Origin: Thiohalocapsa halophila
Lineage (GTDB): Bacteria > Pseudomonadota > Gammaproteobacteria > Chromatiales > Chromatiaceae
NCBI RefSeq assembly: GCF_016583825.1
Contig: NZ_NRRV01000005.1
Location: 62,001 to 126,000 of the forward strand
Direction of reading: 5' to 3'
Length of the DNA stretch: 64,000 bases
Part shown: positions 1 to 17,101 of the stretch, in pieces
Layout of the letters: the number at the start of each line of letters is the position of its first letter
How positions within the stretch are numbered: the first letter of the stretch is position 1
Translations under genes and position numbers: made by a program
The notes under the pieces: generated by a model
Database searches by the model: none
What the model was told of the DNA's origin: nothing
What the model saw: only the letters and a program-made list of their open reading frames with translations

Positions 1-8170
<8,170 letters not shown>

Positions 8171-8334
8171 CTATACGGCGCGTGATGATCCTCCATCCCA
8201 CGGGACCACGCAACCCCACGGCAAGGCCACCGTGATTGACGAGACCCTCGCCGGCGCCTACGCCAAGCTGATGCGACGGCTGGGTTGGGCAGAAGAGCGT
8301 CACAGCCGGGCCGCGAGCAGGCGGTTACCCGCGG

Positions 8335-9060
8335 CTATTCGAGTAGCCGCCGCACGACCGTTCCCGCGAGCGTGAGTCCGAACAGCGCAGGCATGTAGCT
8401 GATGGTGCCGTTGACGGCGCGGTCGCGCCCGCGGACCGAAGGGGCCGGCGGCAATGGCGCCAGCGGCGGCTCATCGGACCAAACGGCCAGCACGCCGCGA
8501 TCGTGACCCTGCCGGCGCAGGCGCTTGCGCACTGCGCGCGCGAGCGCGCACTCGCGGGTGTCCATCAGGTCCGTCACATGCAGGCGCGTAGGGTCCAGAC
8601 GGCCGCCGGCGCCCATGCTGGCGGCGACCGGGACACCGGCCTCGAGCGCCGCGGCCAGCAGGGCCACCTTGCTGCTCAGGCTGTCGATGGCATCGGCAAC
8701 GTGATCGAACGCGCCCTCGCCCACCAGCGCCGGCATGGCATCGACGCTCAGAAAATCATCGCGAATGCTCAGCCGGCAGTCCGGATTGATGTCGGCGATG
8801 CGTGCGGCGACGACCTCGGCCTTCTTGGCCCCGAGGGTGCTACGCAGGGCGCAGAGCTGGCGGTTGAGGTTGGACGGCGCCACCGCATCGAAGTCAGCGA
8901 TGGTGAGCCGCCCGATGCCGGCGCGCGCCAGGCCCTCCGCGGCGAAGGAGCCGACGCCGCCGAGCCCGGCCAGCAGCACATGGGCCGCCGCCAGGCGCTC
9001 GCAGCCAGCGGCGCCGATGAGGATCGCCGTGCGCTCGCAGAGGGGATTATCCGGGCTCAC
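8335..9060 (-). CDS. tcdA: tRNA threonylcarbamoyladenosine dehydratase
   Basis: This 241-residue ThiF/E1-like enzyme matches TcdA (CsdL), which dehydrates t6A37 of tRNA to cyclic t6A using ATP. Visible features are the Rossmann nucleotide-binding motif GLGGVGS at about residues 33-39, the following DFD, and the SNLNRQ segment typical of ThiF-like adenylating enzymes. The C-terminal part (NGTISYMPALFGLTLAG) is the usual TcdA ending. The start is a GTG whose last bases form the stop of the upstream tatD (GTGA overlap), so the two are translationally coupled. The length fits the short form of the family. Confidence 0.9.
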   Translation of the reverse strand: MSPDNPLCERTAILIGAAGCERLAAAHVLLAGLGGVGSFAAEGLARAGIGRLTIADFDAVAPSNLNRQLCALRSTLGAKKAEVVAARIADINPDCRLSIRDDFLSVDAMPALVGEGAFDHVADAIDSLSSKVALLAAALEAGVPVAASMGAGGRLDPTRLHVTDLMDTRECALARAVRKRLRRQGHDRGVLAVWSDEPPLAPLPPAPSVRGRDRAVNGTISYMPALFGLTLAGTVVRRLLE

Positions 9061-9842
9061 GCGGCCGCGGGCGCCGGCAGGGCGAGCACGGCCCGGGCGT
9101 TGGCGGTGGTGGCCGCCGCGACCTCCGCGGGCTCGGATTGACGCACCTCGGCGAGTGCCGTCAGCACCTCGGGCAAGTACTCGGGGCTGTTGCGCTGGTA
9201 GCGGTGGGAGGCGACCGTGAGGTCCGGCGCGTCCGTCTCCAGCACCAGGGCGTCCAGGGGCAGCGCCGCCGCCAGCCGCCGCAGCTTGGCGGAGCGCTCG
9301 AAGGTGAGCATGCCGCCGAAGCCGAGCTTGAAGCCGAGGTCCAGATAGGCTCGCGCCTGCTCCAGGCTGCCGTTGAAGGCGTGCGCAATGCCGCCCTGGA
9401 CACCGGCCCGGCGCAGCAGCCCGAGCATGGTGTCATGGGCCTTGCGCACGTGCAGCAGCACCGGCAGTCCGGCGTTGGCGGCAATAGCGAGCTGCGCCGC
9501 GCAGAGCTCACGCTGGCGCTCGCGGGCGCCGGCGTCCTGCTCCAGCGCGAAATCGAGGCCGATCTCGCCGACGGCCAGCGGCGGCTGCTCGGCCAGTGCG
9601 GCCTCCAGCGCCGGCAGGTCGGCATCGCCGTGGCGGTCCATAAACACCGGGTGCAGACCGAGTGCCGGGTGCAGCTCGCCATGCTCGGCACAGAGCGCCA
9701 GCAGCTTCGGCCAGCCGGCGCGCTCGATGGCCGGCACCACGATATCGCCCACGCCCTGCACCCGGCACTGCGCGAGCACACGATCGCGGTCGGCATCGAA
9801 ATCGGCGACGTCTAGGTGGCAGTGGGTGTCGATCAGGTGCAT
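9057..9842 (-). CDS. TatD family metal-dependent hydrolase
   Basis: 261 residues from the ATG giving MHLIDTHCHLDV; an upstream in-frame extension lacks family similarity. TatD proteins are TIM-barrel hydrolases reported as DNases or deoxy-/ribonuclease-like enzymes. The metal-binding HCH motif sits at residues 6-8, GEIGLDF in the middle, LLHVRKAH further on and the LETDAPD metal ligand near the C-terminus. It overlaps tcdA by four bases. The exact TatD/YcfH/YjjV subtype cannot be assigned from sequence alone. Confidence 0.9.
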   Translation of the reverse strand: MHLIDTHCHLDVADFDADRDRVLAQCRVQGVGDIVVPAIERAGWPKLLALCAEHGELHPALGLHPVFMDRHGDADLPALEAALAEQPPLAVGEIGLDFALEQDAGARERQRELCAAQLAIAANAGLPVLLHVRKAHDTMLGLLRRAGVQGGIAHAFNGSLEQARAYLDLGFKLGFGGMLTFERSAKLRRLAAALPLDALVLETDAPDLTVASHRYQRNSPEYLPEVLTALAEVRQSEPAEVAAATTANARAVLALPAPAAA

Positions 9843-9966
9843 TGTTGACCGATGGGGCGAGGCACTAAGATGACCCGCGAGCGCGGACGACCGGCGCACA
9901 GCGCCCCAATCCTACTGCACCCGCCGCTGCCCTGCGCCGGCCCGACAGACACCACGGAGGCGACCC

Positions 9967-10560
9967 ATGGGACTGCCGCAACGCGATACCGAGCACCACA
10001 CCTACGGCGATTACGTCACCTGGCCCGAGGACGTGCGCTATGAGCTCATCGACGGCGTCGCCTACCTGATGGCGCCGGCGCCGACGCTGGAGCATCAGGA
10101 CATCGCCGGAGAGCTGTATCTGCAGCTGCGTTTAGCGCTGGACGACAAACCCTGCCGCGTCTACATCGCCCCGGTGGACGTGCGCCTGCCGAAGGGGGAC
10201 GAGGCGGACGAGCTCATCGACACCGTCGTGCAGCCGGACGTGCTGGTGGTGTGCGAAGAGCACAAGCTCGATCGCCGCGGCGTGCGCGGCGGCCCGGATC
10301 TGGTGGTGGAGGTCCTCTCCCCCAGTACGGCCAGCCACGACCATGTGAAAAAGCGCCGCGTCTACGAGCGCGCCGGTGTACGCGAATACTGGCTGGTGCA
10401 CCCGGGCGACCGTATGGTCACCGTCTACCGGCTCGGGCCTGCGGGCTACGGCAAGCCCGACGTGCAGGAGCTGGCCGGCGAGACGCCCGTAGCGGCGCTG
10501 CCCGAGGTGAGCATCCGCTGGGACGAGCTGGTATCCCGTCTGCCGCCACAGGTGGGTTGA
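9967..10560 (+). CDS. Uma2 family protein (DUF820, PD-(D/E)XK-like)
   Basis: 197-residue Uma2-type protein with a good Shine-Dalgarno (GGAGG, 7 nt before the ATG). The family has a restriction-endonuclease-like fold, is very abundant in cyanobacteria and purple sulfur bacteria, and has no firmly established function. Motifs visible in order: YELIDGVAYLM near residue 25, VQPDVLVV near residue 87 (the acidic residue), DLVVEVLSPSTASHD, then KRRVYERAGVREYWLV with the lysine and the GVxEYW signature. It is transcribed opposite to tatD and is a compact form without the charged tail seen on the two Uma2 genes at 46461 and 49266. Confidence 0.88.
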   Translation: MGLPQRDTEHHTYGDYVTWPEDVRYELIDGVAYLMAPAPTLEHQDIAGELYLQLRLALDDKPCRVYIAPVDVRLPKGDEADELIDTVVQPDVLVVCEEHKLDRRGVRGGPDLVVEVLSPSTASHDHVKKRRVYERAGVREYWLVHPGDRMVTVYRLGPAGYGKPDVQELAGETPVAALPEVSIRWDELVSRLPPQVG

Positions 10561-10599
10561 CGGCGGGCGTGCCCGGCGCCCATTGCGACGCGCCGCCTG

Positions 10600-10890
10600 C
10601 TACAACACCGCCGCATCGTCGCGCATCGCGGCCCGGATCTGCCCGACTAGCCGCCGCATGGCCGCATCCGCCGGCACCGCCTGGCCCATGAGCCAGTCGT
10701 GCAGGATTTGATCCTGATAGCCCAGCAGACGCACGAAGTCTGCGCGGCCGGCAGCGTCCAGCGCCGGGAAGCCCACCTCCAGAAACCGGCTCAGCAGCAG
10801 GTCCAGCTCCAACATCCCGCGCCGGCATTGCCAGCGCAGACGTGCGGTATGCGTCGTGATCTCGGCGGTGGCGGCATCGGTTGGATCCAT
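10600..10890 (-). CDS. sdhE: FAD assembly factor SdhE
   Basis: A 96-residue SdhE/YgfY (DUF339) protein, which promotes covalent flavinylation of SdhA. The helical bundle is evident, with the conserved CRRGMLELDLLLSRF segment at about residues 22-36 containing the RGxxE motif. It lies 20 bases downstream of sdhB in the same direction, so it is probably the last gene of the sdhCDAB operon. Confidence 0.9.
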   Translation of the reverse strand: MDPTDAATAEITTHTARLRWQCRRGMLELDLLLSRFLEVGFPALDAAGRADFVRLLGYQDQILHDWLMGQAVPADAAMRRLVGQIRAAMRDDAAVL

Positions 10891-10910
10891 GACAGCGTGC
10901 CGGCGCGGGC

Positions 10911-11603
10911 TCAGATGGACTTCTCGAGCATCAGGTCCTTGATCTTGCCGATGGCCCGGGTGGGGTTCAGGCCCTTCGGACAGACCTCGACGCAGTTCAT
11001 GATGGTGTGGCAGCGGAAGAGCTTGTAGGGCCCCTCCAGTGCATCCAGGCGCTCCTCGGTGGCCTGGTCGCGGCTGTCGGCGAGAAAACGCCAGGACGCC
11101 AGCAGGGCCTGCGGCCCGTGAAACTTCTCCGGATTCCACCAGAACGACGGGCAGGCCGTGGAGCAGGCGCCGCACATGATGCACTCGTAGAGGCCGTCCA
11201 GCTTCTCCCGGTCCTCCGGCGACTGGCGAATCTCCTGCTCCGGCAGCGGCTCCTTGCGGATGAGATAAGGCTGGACATTGCGGTACTGCTCGTAGAACTG
11301 GGTCATGTCGACCACCAGGTCCCGGATCACCGGGCGGCCCGGCATCGGGCGCACCTGGATCGGGCGCTTCAGCTCCGACACCGGCGTGACGCAGGCGAGC
11401 TTGTTGGTGCCGTTGACGTTCATGCCGTCGGAGCCGCACACGCCCTCGCCGCAGGAGTGGCGAAAGGCGAAGGTCTCGTCCTGCTCCTTGATGGCGAGCA
11501 GGGCCTCGCGCAGCATCATGCCCGGCTGCTCCTCGACCTCGTAGGTCTGCATGCGAGGCTTTTGGTCCTGCTCGGGGTGGTAACGGTAAATGCTGATCTG
11601 CAT
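10911..11603 (-). CDS. sdhB: Succinate dehydrogenase iron-sulfur subunit
   Basis: 230 residues with the [2Fe-2S] loop (HSCGEGVCGSDGMNVNG, about residues 49-65) and the ferredoxin-like CIMCGACSTACP motif at about 140-151, with a further Cys cluster (CVEVCPKGLNP) near residue 205 for the [3Fe-4S]/[4Fe-4S] centres. It passes electrons from SdhA FADH2 to quinone through SdhCD at the inner membrane. It follows sdhA after a 157-bp gap that contains an inverted repeat, and precedes sdhE. Confidence 0.96.
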   Translation of the reverse strand: MQISIYRYHPEQDQKPRMQTYEVEEQPGMMLREALLAIKEQDETFAFRHSCGEGVCGSDGMNVNGTNKLACVTPVSELKRPIQVRPMPGRPVIRDLVVDMTQFYEQYRNVQPYLIRKEPLPEQEIRQSPEDREKLDGLYECIMCGACSTACPSFWWNPEKFHGPQALLASWRFLADSRDQATEERLDALEGPYKLFRCHTIMNCVEVCPKGLNPTRAIGKIKDLMLEKSI

Positions 11604-11678
11604 CGTTGTTCTCGATTGGCTTTCGCGTCATTAAGCGGATCGGTGAAGCGCGTCTGTCCGGCGCCGGCCTGGCGCGAA

Positions 11679-11741
11679 AAGGGCTGAGGGCCCGGGGCTG
11701 AGGGGCGGCGGCGAAAGACAGGCGGCGCCCTCCCTCAGCCC
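11679..11741. repeat. Inverted and direct GGGCTGAGGG/CCCTCAGCCC repeat between sdhA and sdhB
   Basis: The arm GGGCTGAGGG at 11681-11690 is complemented by CCCTCAGCCC at 11732-11741, and CAGCCCT recurs in tandem just beyond. The element sits inside the sdh operon between sdhA and sdhB and could form an mRNA hairpin that affects processing or relative expression of sdhB; this role is inference. Confidence 0.6.
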
Positions 11742-11760
11742 TCAGCCCTCAGCCCTGCCT

Positions 11761-13539
<1,779 letters not shown>

Positions 13540-13557
13540 GCGGACCTCCAGCCGTGG

Positions 13558-13902
13558 TTATTGGAATGCGCGGGCGGCGATGATGGCCTGCGCCGCCCAG
13601 AGACCGGAGGCCAGGAGCACGAAGCCCACCAGCGTCATGGCAGTCGCCCTGGGCCCAATGGGCTTCATGTAGTCCATGAGCACGTCCCGGATGCCGACCC
13701 AGGCGTGCGCCAGCAGAATCGGGATGAACAGCAGCAGCCCCAGCGCTACCCAGGGGCTCGCCGCCCAGGCGACCAGCTCGGCATGGCTCGCTGGCGCCGA
13801 GAGCATGAAATACAGCGCCAGGTAGCTGCCGAAGAGGCCGAGATAGACCGCCGTCGTCCGTTGCAGAAACCAGGCCTTGAGTCCGGATGCACGCCGGCTC
13901 AT
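13558..13902 (-). CDS. sdhD: Succinate dehydrogenase hydrophobic anchor subunit
   Basis: 114 residues with three transmembrane helices (about residues 16-36, 51-70 and 90-110). The AHAWVGIRDVLMDY segment before helix 3 is the SdhD signature, with the heme/quinone-site His and the Asp-Tyr pair. It overlaps sdhC by four bases (ATGA), so translation is coupled, and lies 18 bases before sdhA. Confidence 0.93.
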   Translation of the reverse strand: MSRRASGLKAWFLQRTTAVYLGLFGSYLALYFMLSAPASHAELVAWAASPWVALGLLLFIPILLAHAWVGIRDVLMDYMKPIGPRATAMTLVGFVLLASGLWAAQAIIAARAFQ

Positions 13903-14276
13903 AGCACCATCCCCCCGGCGACGACCAGCGTCAGCACCAGCGCCGCCGCCAGTGCCGTCCAGGCGGTGCCCCGGGCCGTCGGGCGATCCACGCCCAGGCC
14001 CAAATCGATGACCAGATAGCGGACACCAGCGATCAGGTGGTGCAGCAATGCCCAGGCCATCACCACCAGGACCAGCTGCACCAGCGGGTGGCCGAGGAAA
14101 GCCGCCGACGCCGCGAACCCCGCCGGGCTCGCCAGCGCCTGCGCGAACAGCCAGGCAAAGACCGGGATGGACAGCACCATCAGTACGCCGCTGACACGGT
14201 GCAGGATGGACACCACCGCCGGGATCGGCAGGCGGATGCGCCACAGCTCCAGAAAGACAGGTCGATGTGTTGTCAT
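13899..14276 (-). CDS. sdhC: Succinate dehydrogenase cytochrome b556 subunit
   Basis: 125 residues starting at MTTHRPVFLELW; an upstream extension of 30 codons is rejected because it lacks family similarity. The SILHRVSGV motif (about residues 24-32) carries the quinone-site Ser and Arg, and HHLIAGVRYLVIDLG contains the conserved heme-ligand His region. Three transmembrane helices are evident. First gene of the sdh operon. Confidence 0.94.
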   Translation of the reverse strand: MTTHRPVFLELWRIRLPIPAVVSILHRVSGVLMVLSIPVFAWLFAQALASPAGFAASAAFLGHPLVQLVLVVMAWALLHHLIAGVRYLVIDLGLGVDRPTARGTAWTALAAALVLTLVVAGGMVL

Positions 14277-14387
14277 TGTCTCCTCGGCAGTAAGACGGCC
14301 GCCGGCGCGACCATCTACAGGTGGTGTGACCGCGCCGCGCGCGGTTCGTTTTCGTGCCCGTGGCAACCGAAGTCCGGGCAGTTTATC

Positions 14388-14452
14388 CGGTCTCTGTTCG
14401 CTGGTCTCTGGGGGCTGATCTCTAGGGACTGGTCTCTGGGCGCTGGTCTGTG
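14388..14452. repeat. Imperfect direct repeats (ctggtctctggg) upstream of sdhC
   Basis: The string tggtctctggg or a close variant (tggtctctggg, tgatctctaggg, ctggtctctggg, ctggtctgtg) recurs four times in the ~350-bp stretch between the glycosylase gene and sdhC. That stretch must also hold the sdh promoter. I see no clear -35/-10 pair. The repeats may be binding sites or slippage products. Confidence 0.5.
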
Positions 14453-14630
14453 CTTAGCGCAACGCCGCCACGGCCCCCGCAACAACGGCCTCGCAGTTTT
14501 TGTGCAGCGCAGCAGGTTATAGGCGCCTCAGCCTCGCCACAAGAGCGCCCAGCCAATAGTCACCATCCCAATAGCCGATAACGCCAACGACGAGGCTGTA
14601 ACCCGCTTCCGAGGTTCCGGCGCTGGCGGA

Positions 14631-15332
14631 TCAAGCCGCACTGGGACAGGCGTCGCGGAGGAGGCAGTCAGCGCACAGCGGCCGCCGCGCCCGACAGATG
14701 TCCTTGGCGTGGCGGACGATGAGGGCGTGGTATTCGTTGAACAGCGCAGTGTCCGCTCCCAGAGCTTGCTCGAACAGGGCGCGGATGACCTCGTAGCCCT
14801 CGCCGCCGTCGAGGAGACCCAAGCGGCCGAAGAGCCGGCGGGTGTAGGCGTCGACGACGAAGACCGGCCGGGCGAAGGCGTAGAGCAGAATATCGTCCGC
14901 CGTCTCCGGACCCACCCCATGCATGGCGAGGAGGCGGCGGCGCAGGCTGGCGGTGTCTTCGGCGGCCAGCGCCGCCTCGCCGCCGGCGGCGAGCAAGGCA
15001 CTGCAGAAGGCCCGCAGGCGCGCCGCCTTGACGTTGAAATAGCCCACCGGGCGCAGCAGCGCGGCGAGCTCGGCCTCCGGGACCGCCAGCACGGCCTCCG
15101 GCGTCAAGGGGATGCGGGCGGCGAGATGGCCCAGGGCCTTCTCGACATTGGTCCAGGCAGTATTTTGCGTGAGGATGGCACCCAGCATGACCTCGAAGGG
15201 CGTCTCGGCGGGCCACCAGCCCTGGGGGCCATGCGCCGCGAGCAGGCGCTCGAACACCCGTCGCAGAGTCTCGTCCGCGCCGTCGCCGTCGCCGCGAGCA
15301 GCCGACGGCGCCGTCGGACCTTCGACGGTCAT
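14631..15332 (-). CDS. HhH-GPD DNA glycosylase with Fe-S loop (MagIII/COG2231-like)
   Basis: 233 residues of the endonuclease III superfamily. The N-terminal helical region contains LGAILTQNTAWTNVEKAL; the helix-hairpin-helix is HGVGPETADDILLYA (about residues 138-152), followed by VDAYTRRLFGRLG with the conserved catalytic Asp. The C-terminal [4Fe-4S] loop is C-x6-C-x2-C-x5-C. The Lys that makes the Schiff base in bifunctional EndoIII (GVGRKTA) is Glu here, so a monofunctional glycosylase such as 3-methyladenine-specific MagIII is more likely than EndoIII. It is transcribed in the same direction as the downstream sdh genes but separated by ~350 bp. Confidence 0.85.
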   Translation of the reverse strand: MTVEGPTAPSAARGDGDGADETLRRVFERLLAAHGPQGWWPAETPFEVMLGAILTQNTAWTNVEKALGHLAARIPLTPEAVLAVPEAELAALLRPVGYFNVKAARLRAFCSALLAAGGEAALAAEDTASLRRRLLAMHGVGPETADDILLYAFARPVFVVDAYTRRLFGRLGLLDGGEGYEVIRALFEQALGADTALFNEYHALIVRHAKDICRARRPLCADCLLRDACPSAA

Positions 15333-15410
15333 CGAGACGGCATCAACCGGCGCTCGGGCCGGCAGCGAACGGCCGGGGACAGCGGCGGGTGGTCCTGCGG
15401 CGCGGCATCC

Positions 15411-16652
15411 TCAGACTTGCTCCCCCTTCGGCACCACCACGATGCCCTCGGGCGAGACATCGAAGCGCGCTTCGTCGGCGGCGCGGTCGAAGCCGATGCG
15501 CGCGCCGGGGCGAACGATGACGTCCTTATCGCAGATACAGTGGCGAATCTGCGCGCCCTCGCCGACCTTGACCCCTTCGAACAAAATGGTCTCGTCGACA
15601 ATGGCGCCGTCTTCCACCTCCACCAGCGGAAAGAGCACCGAGTGGCTGACGCCGCCGCCGCGGATGACGCTGCCGGCGGCCAGCATGGAGTTGACGAAGA
15701 TGCCCTCGTTGCCCGACCGAGCCCCGGGCACGGTGCGCGCTGGCGGGTACTGACCCTGGTAGGTGAGGATATTCCAGTCCGGCTGATACAGATCCAGCGG
15801 CGGCTCGGCCTCCAGCAAGGCCATGTTGGCGCGGAAATAGGCATCGGTGGAGCCGAGGTCGCTCCAGTAGCGGTCCGGCGTCACCCGCCCGCGCTCGCCG
15901 CCGAAGCGATAGGCATGGACCGTCTCGCGCTCCAGCAGGGGCGGCAGCAGATGGGTGGCAAGGTCCGCCCCGGCGCCGGGCGGGCTCGCGGGGTCGGCGG
16001 CGGATGCAGCTTCCGCCTCGGCGGCGGCCAGGGCATCCAGCTCGCGCAGCAGTAACGCCTTGTCCACCACGTAGACGCCCATGGGCGCATCGAAGGGAGT
16101 GTCCGCATCCAGGGTCGGCCGATGGGTCAGTCCCTGAAGGCGCTCGCCGTCATCGCAGTGCAGCGCCACCACGCCGTCCGCCGCGGCCGCGCCCGCCGGG
16201 CGTACGGCGCAGGTCACCCCGGCCGCTTGCTCACGGTGGGCGCGGATCAGCTCCGCATAATCCATGCGATAGACCAGCCCGCCGTCGAGCAACAGCACCT
16301 GCTCGGCGCGAGAGCGCTCGATCAGATACCGATTCTGCCGCAGTGCATCCAGTACGCCGCCATACCAGTCGCCGCCGGTGCGCATCTGCGGCGGTACCGC
16401 GGTGATGAACTCGCCGAGCTCCGCATTGAACAGAGACCAGGCGTCGCGCAGGTGCTTTTGCAGCGAATGCGACTTGTATTGAGTCAGCACCAGGACCTGA
16501 CGCAGCCCGGAATGCAGGCAATTGGCCAGCGTGAAGTCGATGACCCGGTATTTCCCGGCGAAGGGCACTGCCGCCTTGGTGCGCTGCTGGGTCAGCGGTG
16601 CGGGGGCACCGCGCTCAATGGCGAAAATGAAGGTCAGGGTGGCGCTGGGCAT
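15411..16652 (-). CDS. GlgC-like ADP-glucose pyrophosphorylase homologue with degenerate active site
   Basis: 413 residues from the ATG giving MPSATLTFIF; a start 75 bases upstream is possible, and neither has a strong ribosome site. Overall similarity to GlgC is clear: KAAVPFAGKYRVIDFTLANCLHSG, VLTQYKSHSLQKHL, FVNSMLAAGSVIRGG and a left-handed beta-helix C-terminus. However, the nucleotide loop GGRGxRL is replaced by IERGAPAPL (residues 12-20). The catalytic Asp of GDHIY (D142 in E. coli) aligns with Gly125 in DGGLVY, and the glucose-1-phosphate Lys of FVEKP aligns with Arg178 in LTHRP. It may be a regulatory or non-catalytic paralogue; glycogen genes are not adjacent. Confidence 0.8.
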   Translation of the reverse strand: MPSATLTFIFAIERGAPAPLTQQRTKAAVPFAGKYRVIDFTLANCLHSGLRQVLVLTQYKSHSLQKHLRDAWSLFNAELGEFITAVPPQMRTGGDWYGGVLDALRQNRYLIERSRAEQVLLLDGGLVYRMDYAELIRAHREQAAGVTCAVRPAGAAAADGVVALHCDDGERLQGLTHRPTLDADTPFDAPMGVYVVDKALLLRELDALAAAEAEAASAADPASPPGAGADLATHLLPPLLERETVHAYRFGGERGRVTPDRYWSDLGSTDAYFRANMALLEAEPPLDLYQPDWNILTYQGQYPPARTVPGARSGNEGIFVNSMLAAGSVIRGGGVSHSVLFPLVEVEDGAIVDETILFEGVKVGEGAQIRHCICDKDVIVRPGARIGFDRAADEARFDVSPEGIVVVPKGEQV

Positions 16653-16859
16653 GATGCTCGCTGAAGGGGGTCGCGCGCAGGCGTGCAAGGCGTCGGCCCG
16701 GTCGAGGCCGGTGCCAGGATCGGACATGTCGGGCGAGAGCGGCCCGACTGCCCGCCGTGGGCGATGCCGAGCAGCGGGCCGCGGCGGCTTGGCTGCGGCG
16801 CTGTCGCCTCGGCCGCGGCGACGGGGCCGTCCGTCATCCGGGCCGGGATCGACAATCGA

Positions 16860-17039
16860 TCACAGACCTACCAGGCCGCCCGCCCCGCTGACGATGCTGA
16901 CGGCATTGTAGACCAAAGCACCGCCGCCGACGGCCAATGTCAGCAGCAGCGCGAGGCGGTGCAGTAGCGTGGACAGCCCGTGCCGGCGGCGCCGGTTGGC
17001 ACTCTGGCGCTGCCGATGCGGGCGCTCGGGCGAGAGCAT
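16860..17039 (-). CDS. Small single-pass membrane protein
   Basis: 59 residues: a basic N-terminal half (RPHRQRQSANRRRRHG) followed by one hydrophobic segment (LALLLTLAVGGGALVYNAVSI). The ATG at 17039 has GGAG 8 bases upstream, and the frame closes 60 bases downstream of the gpmI stop in the same direction, so it may be co-transcribed with gpmI. I do not recognise a family. The good ribosome site and coherent topology support it as a gene. Confidence 0.55.
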   Translation of the reverse strand: MLSPERPHRQRQSANRRRRHGLSTLLHRLALLLTLAVGGGALVYNAVSIVSGAGGLVGL

Positions 17040-17101
17040 GGGCAGTCTCCGTTGGGGTTGCGGCTGTCGGATCACATCCGGGGCGCGAGGCATGGCCCGA
17101 C

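Noticed and set aside
8221-8334. Short plus-strand coding-like stretch starting at a GTG before tcdA's end
   Set aside because: It runs into the antisense of tcdA, has no ribosome site and no recognisable motif.
10600-11631. Single 343-codon minus frame spanning sdhE and the antisense-free part of sdhB
   Set aside because: Only its last 96 codons match a family (SdhE); the rest is the wrong frame of sdhB.
13899-14366. Extended SdhC start at 14366
   Set aside because: The first 30 residues are Arg/Thr/Ala-rich without family similarity; MTTHRPVFLELW is the usual N-terminus.
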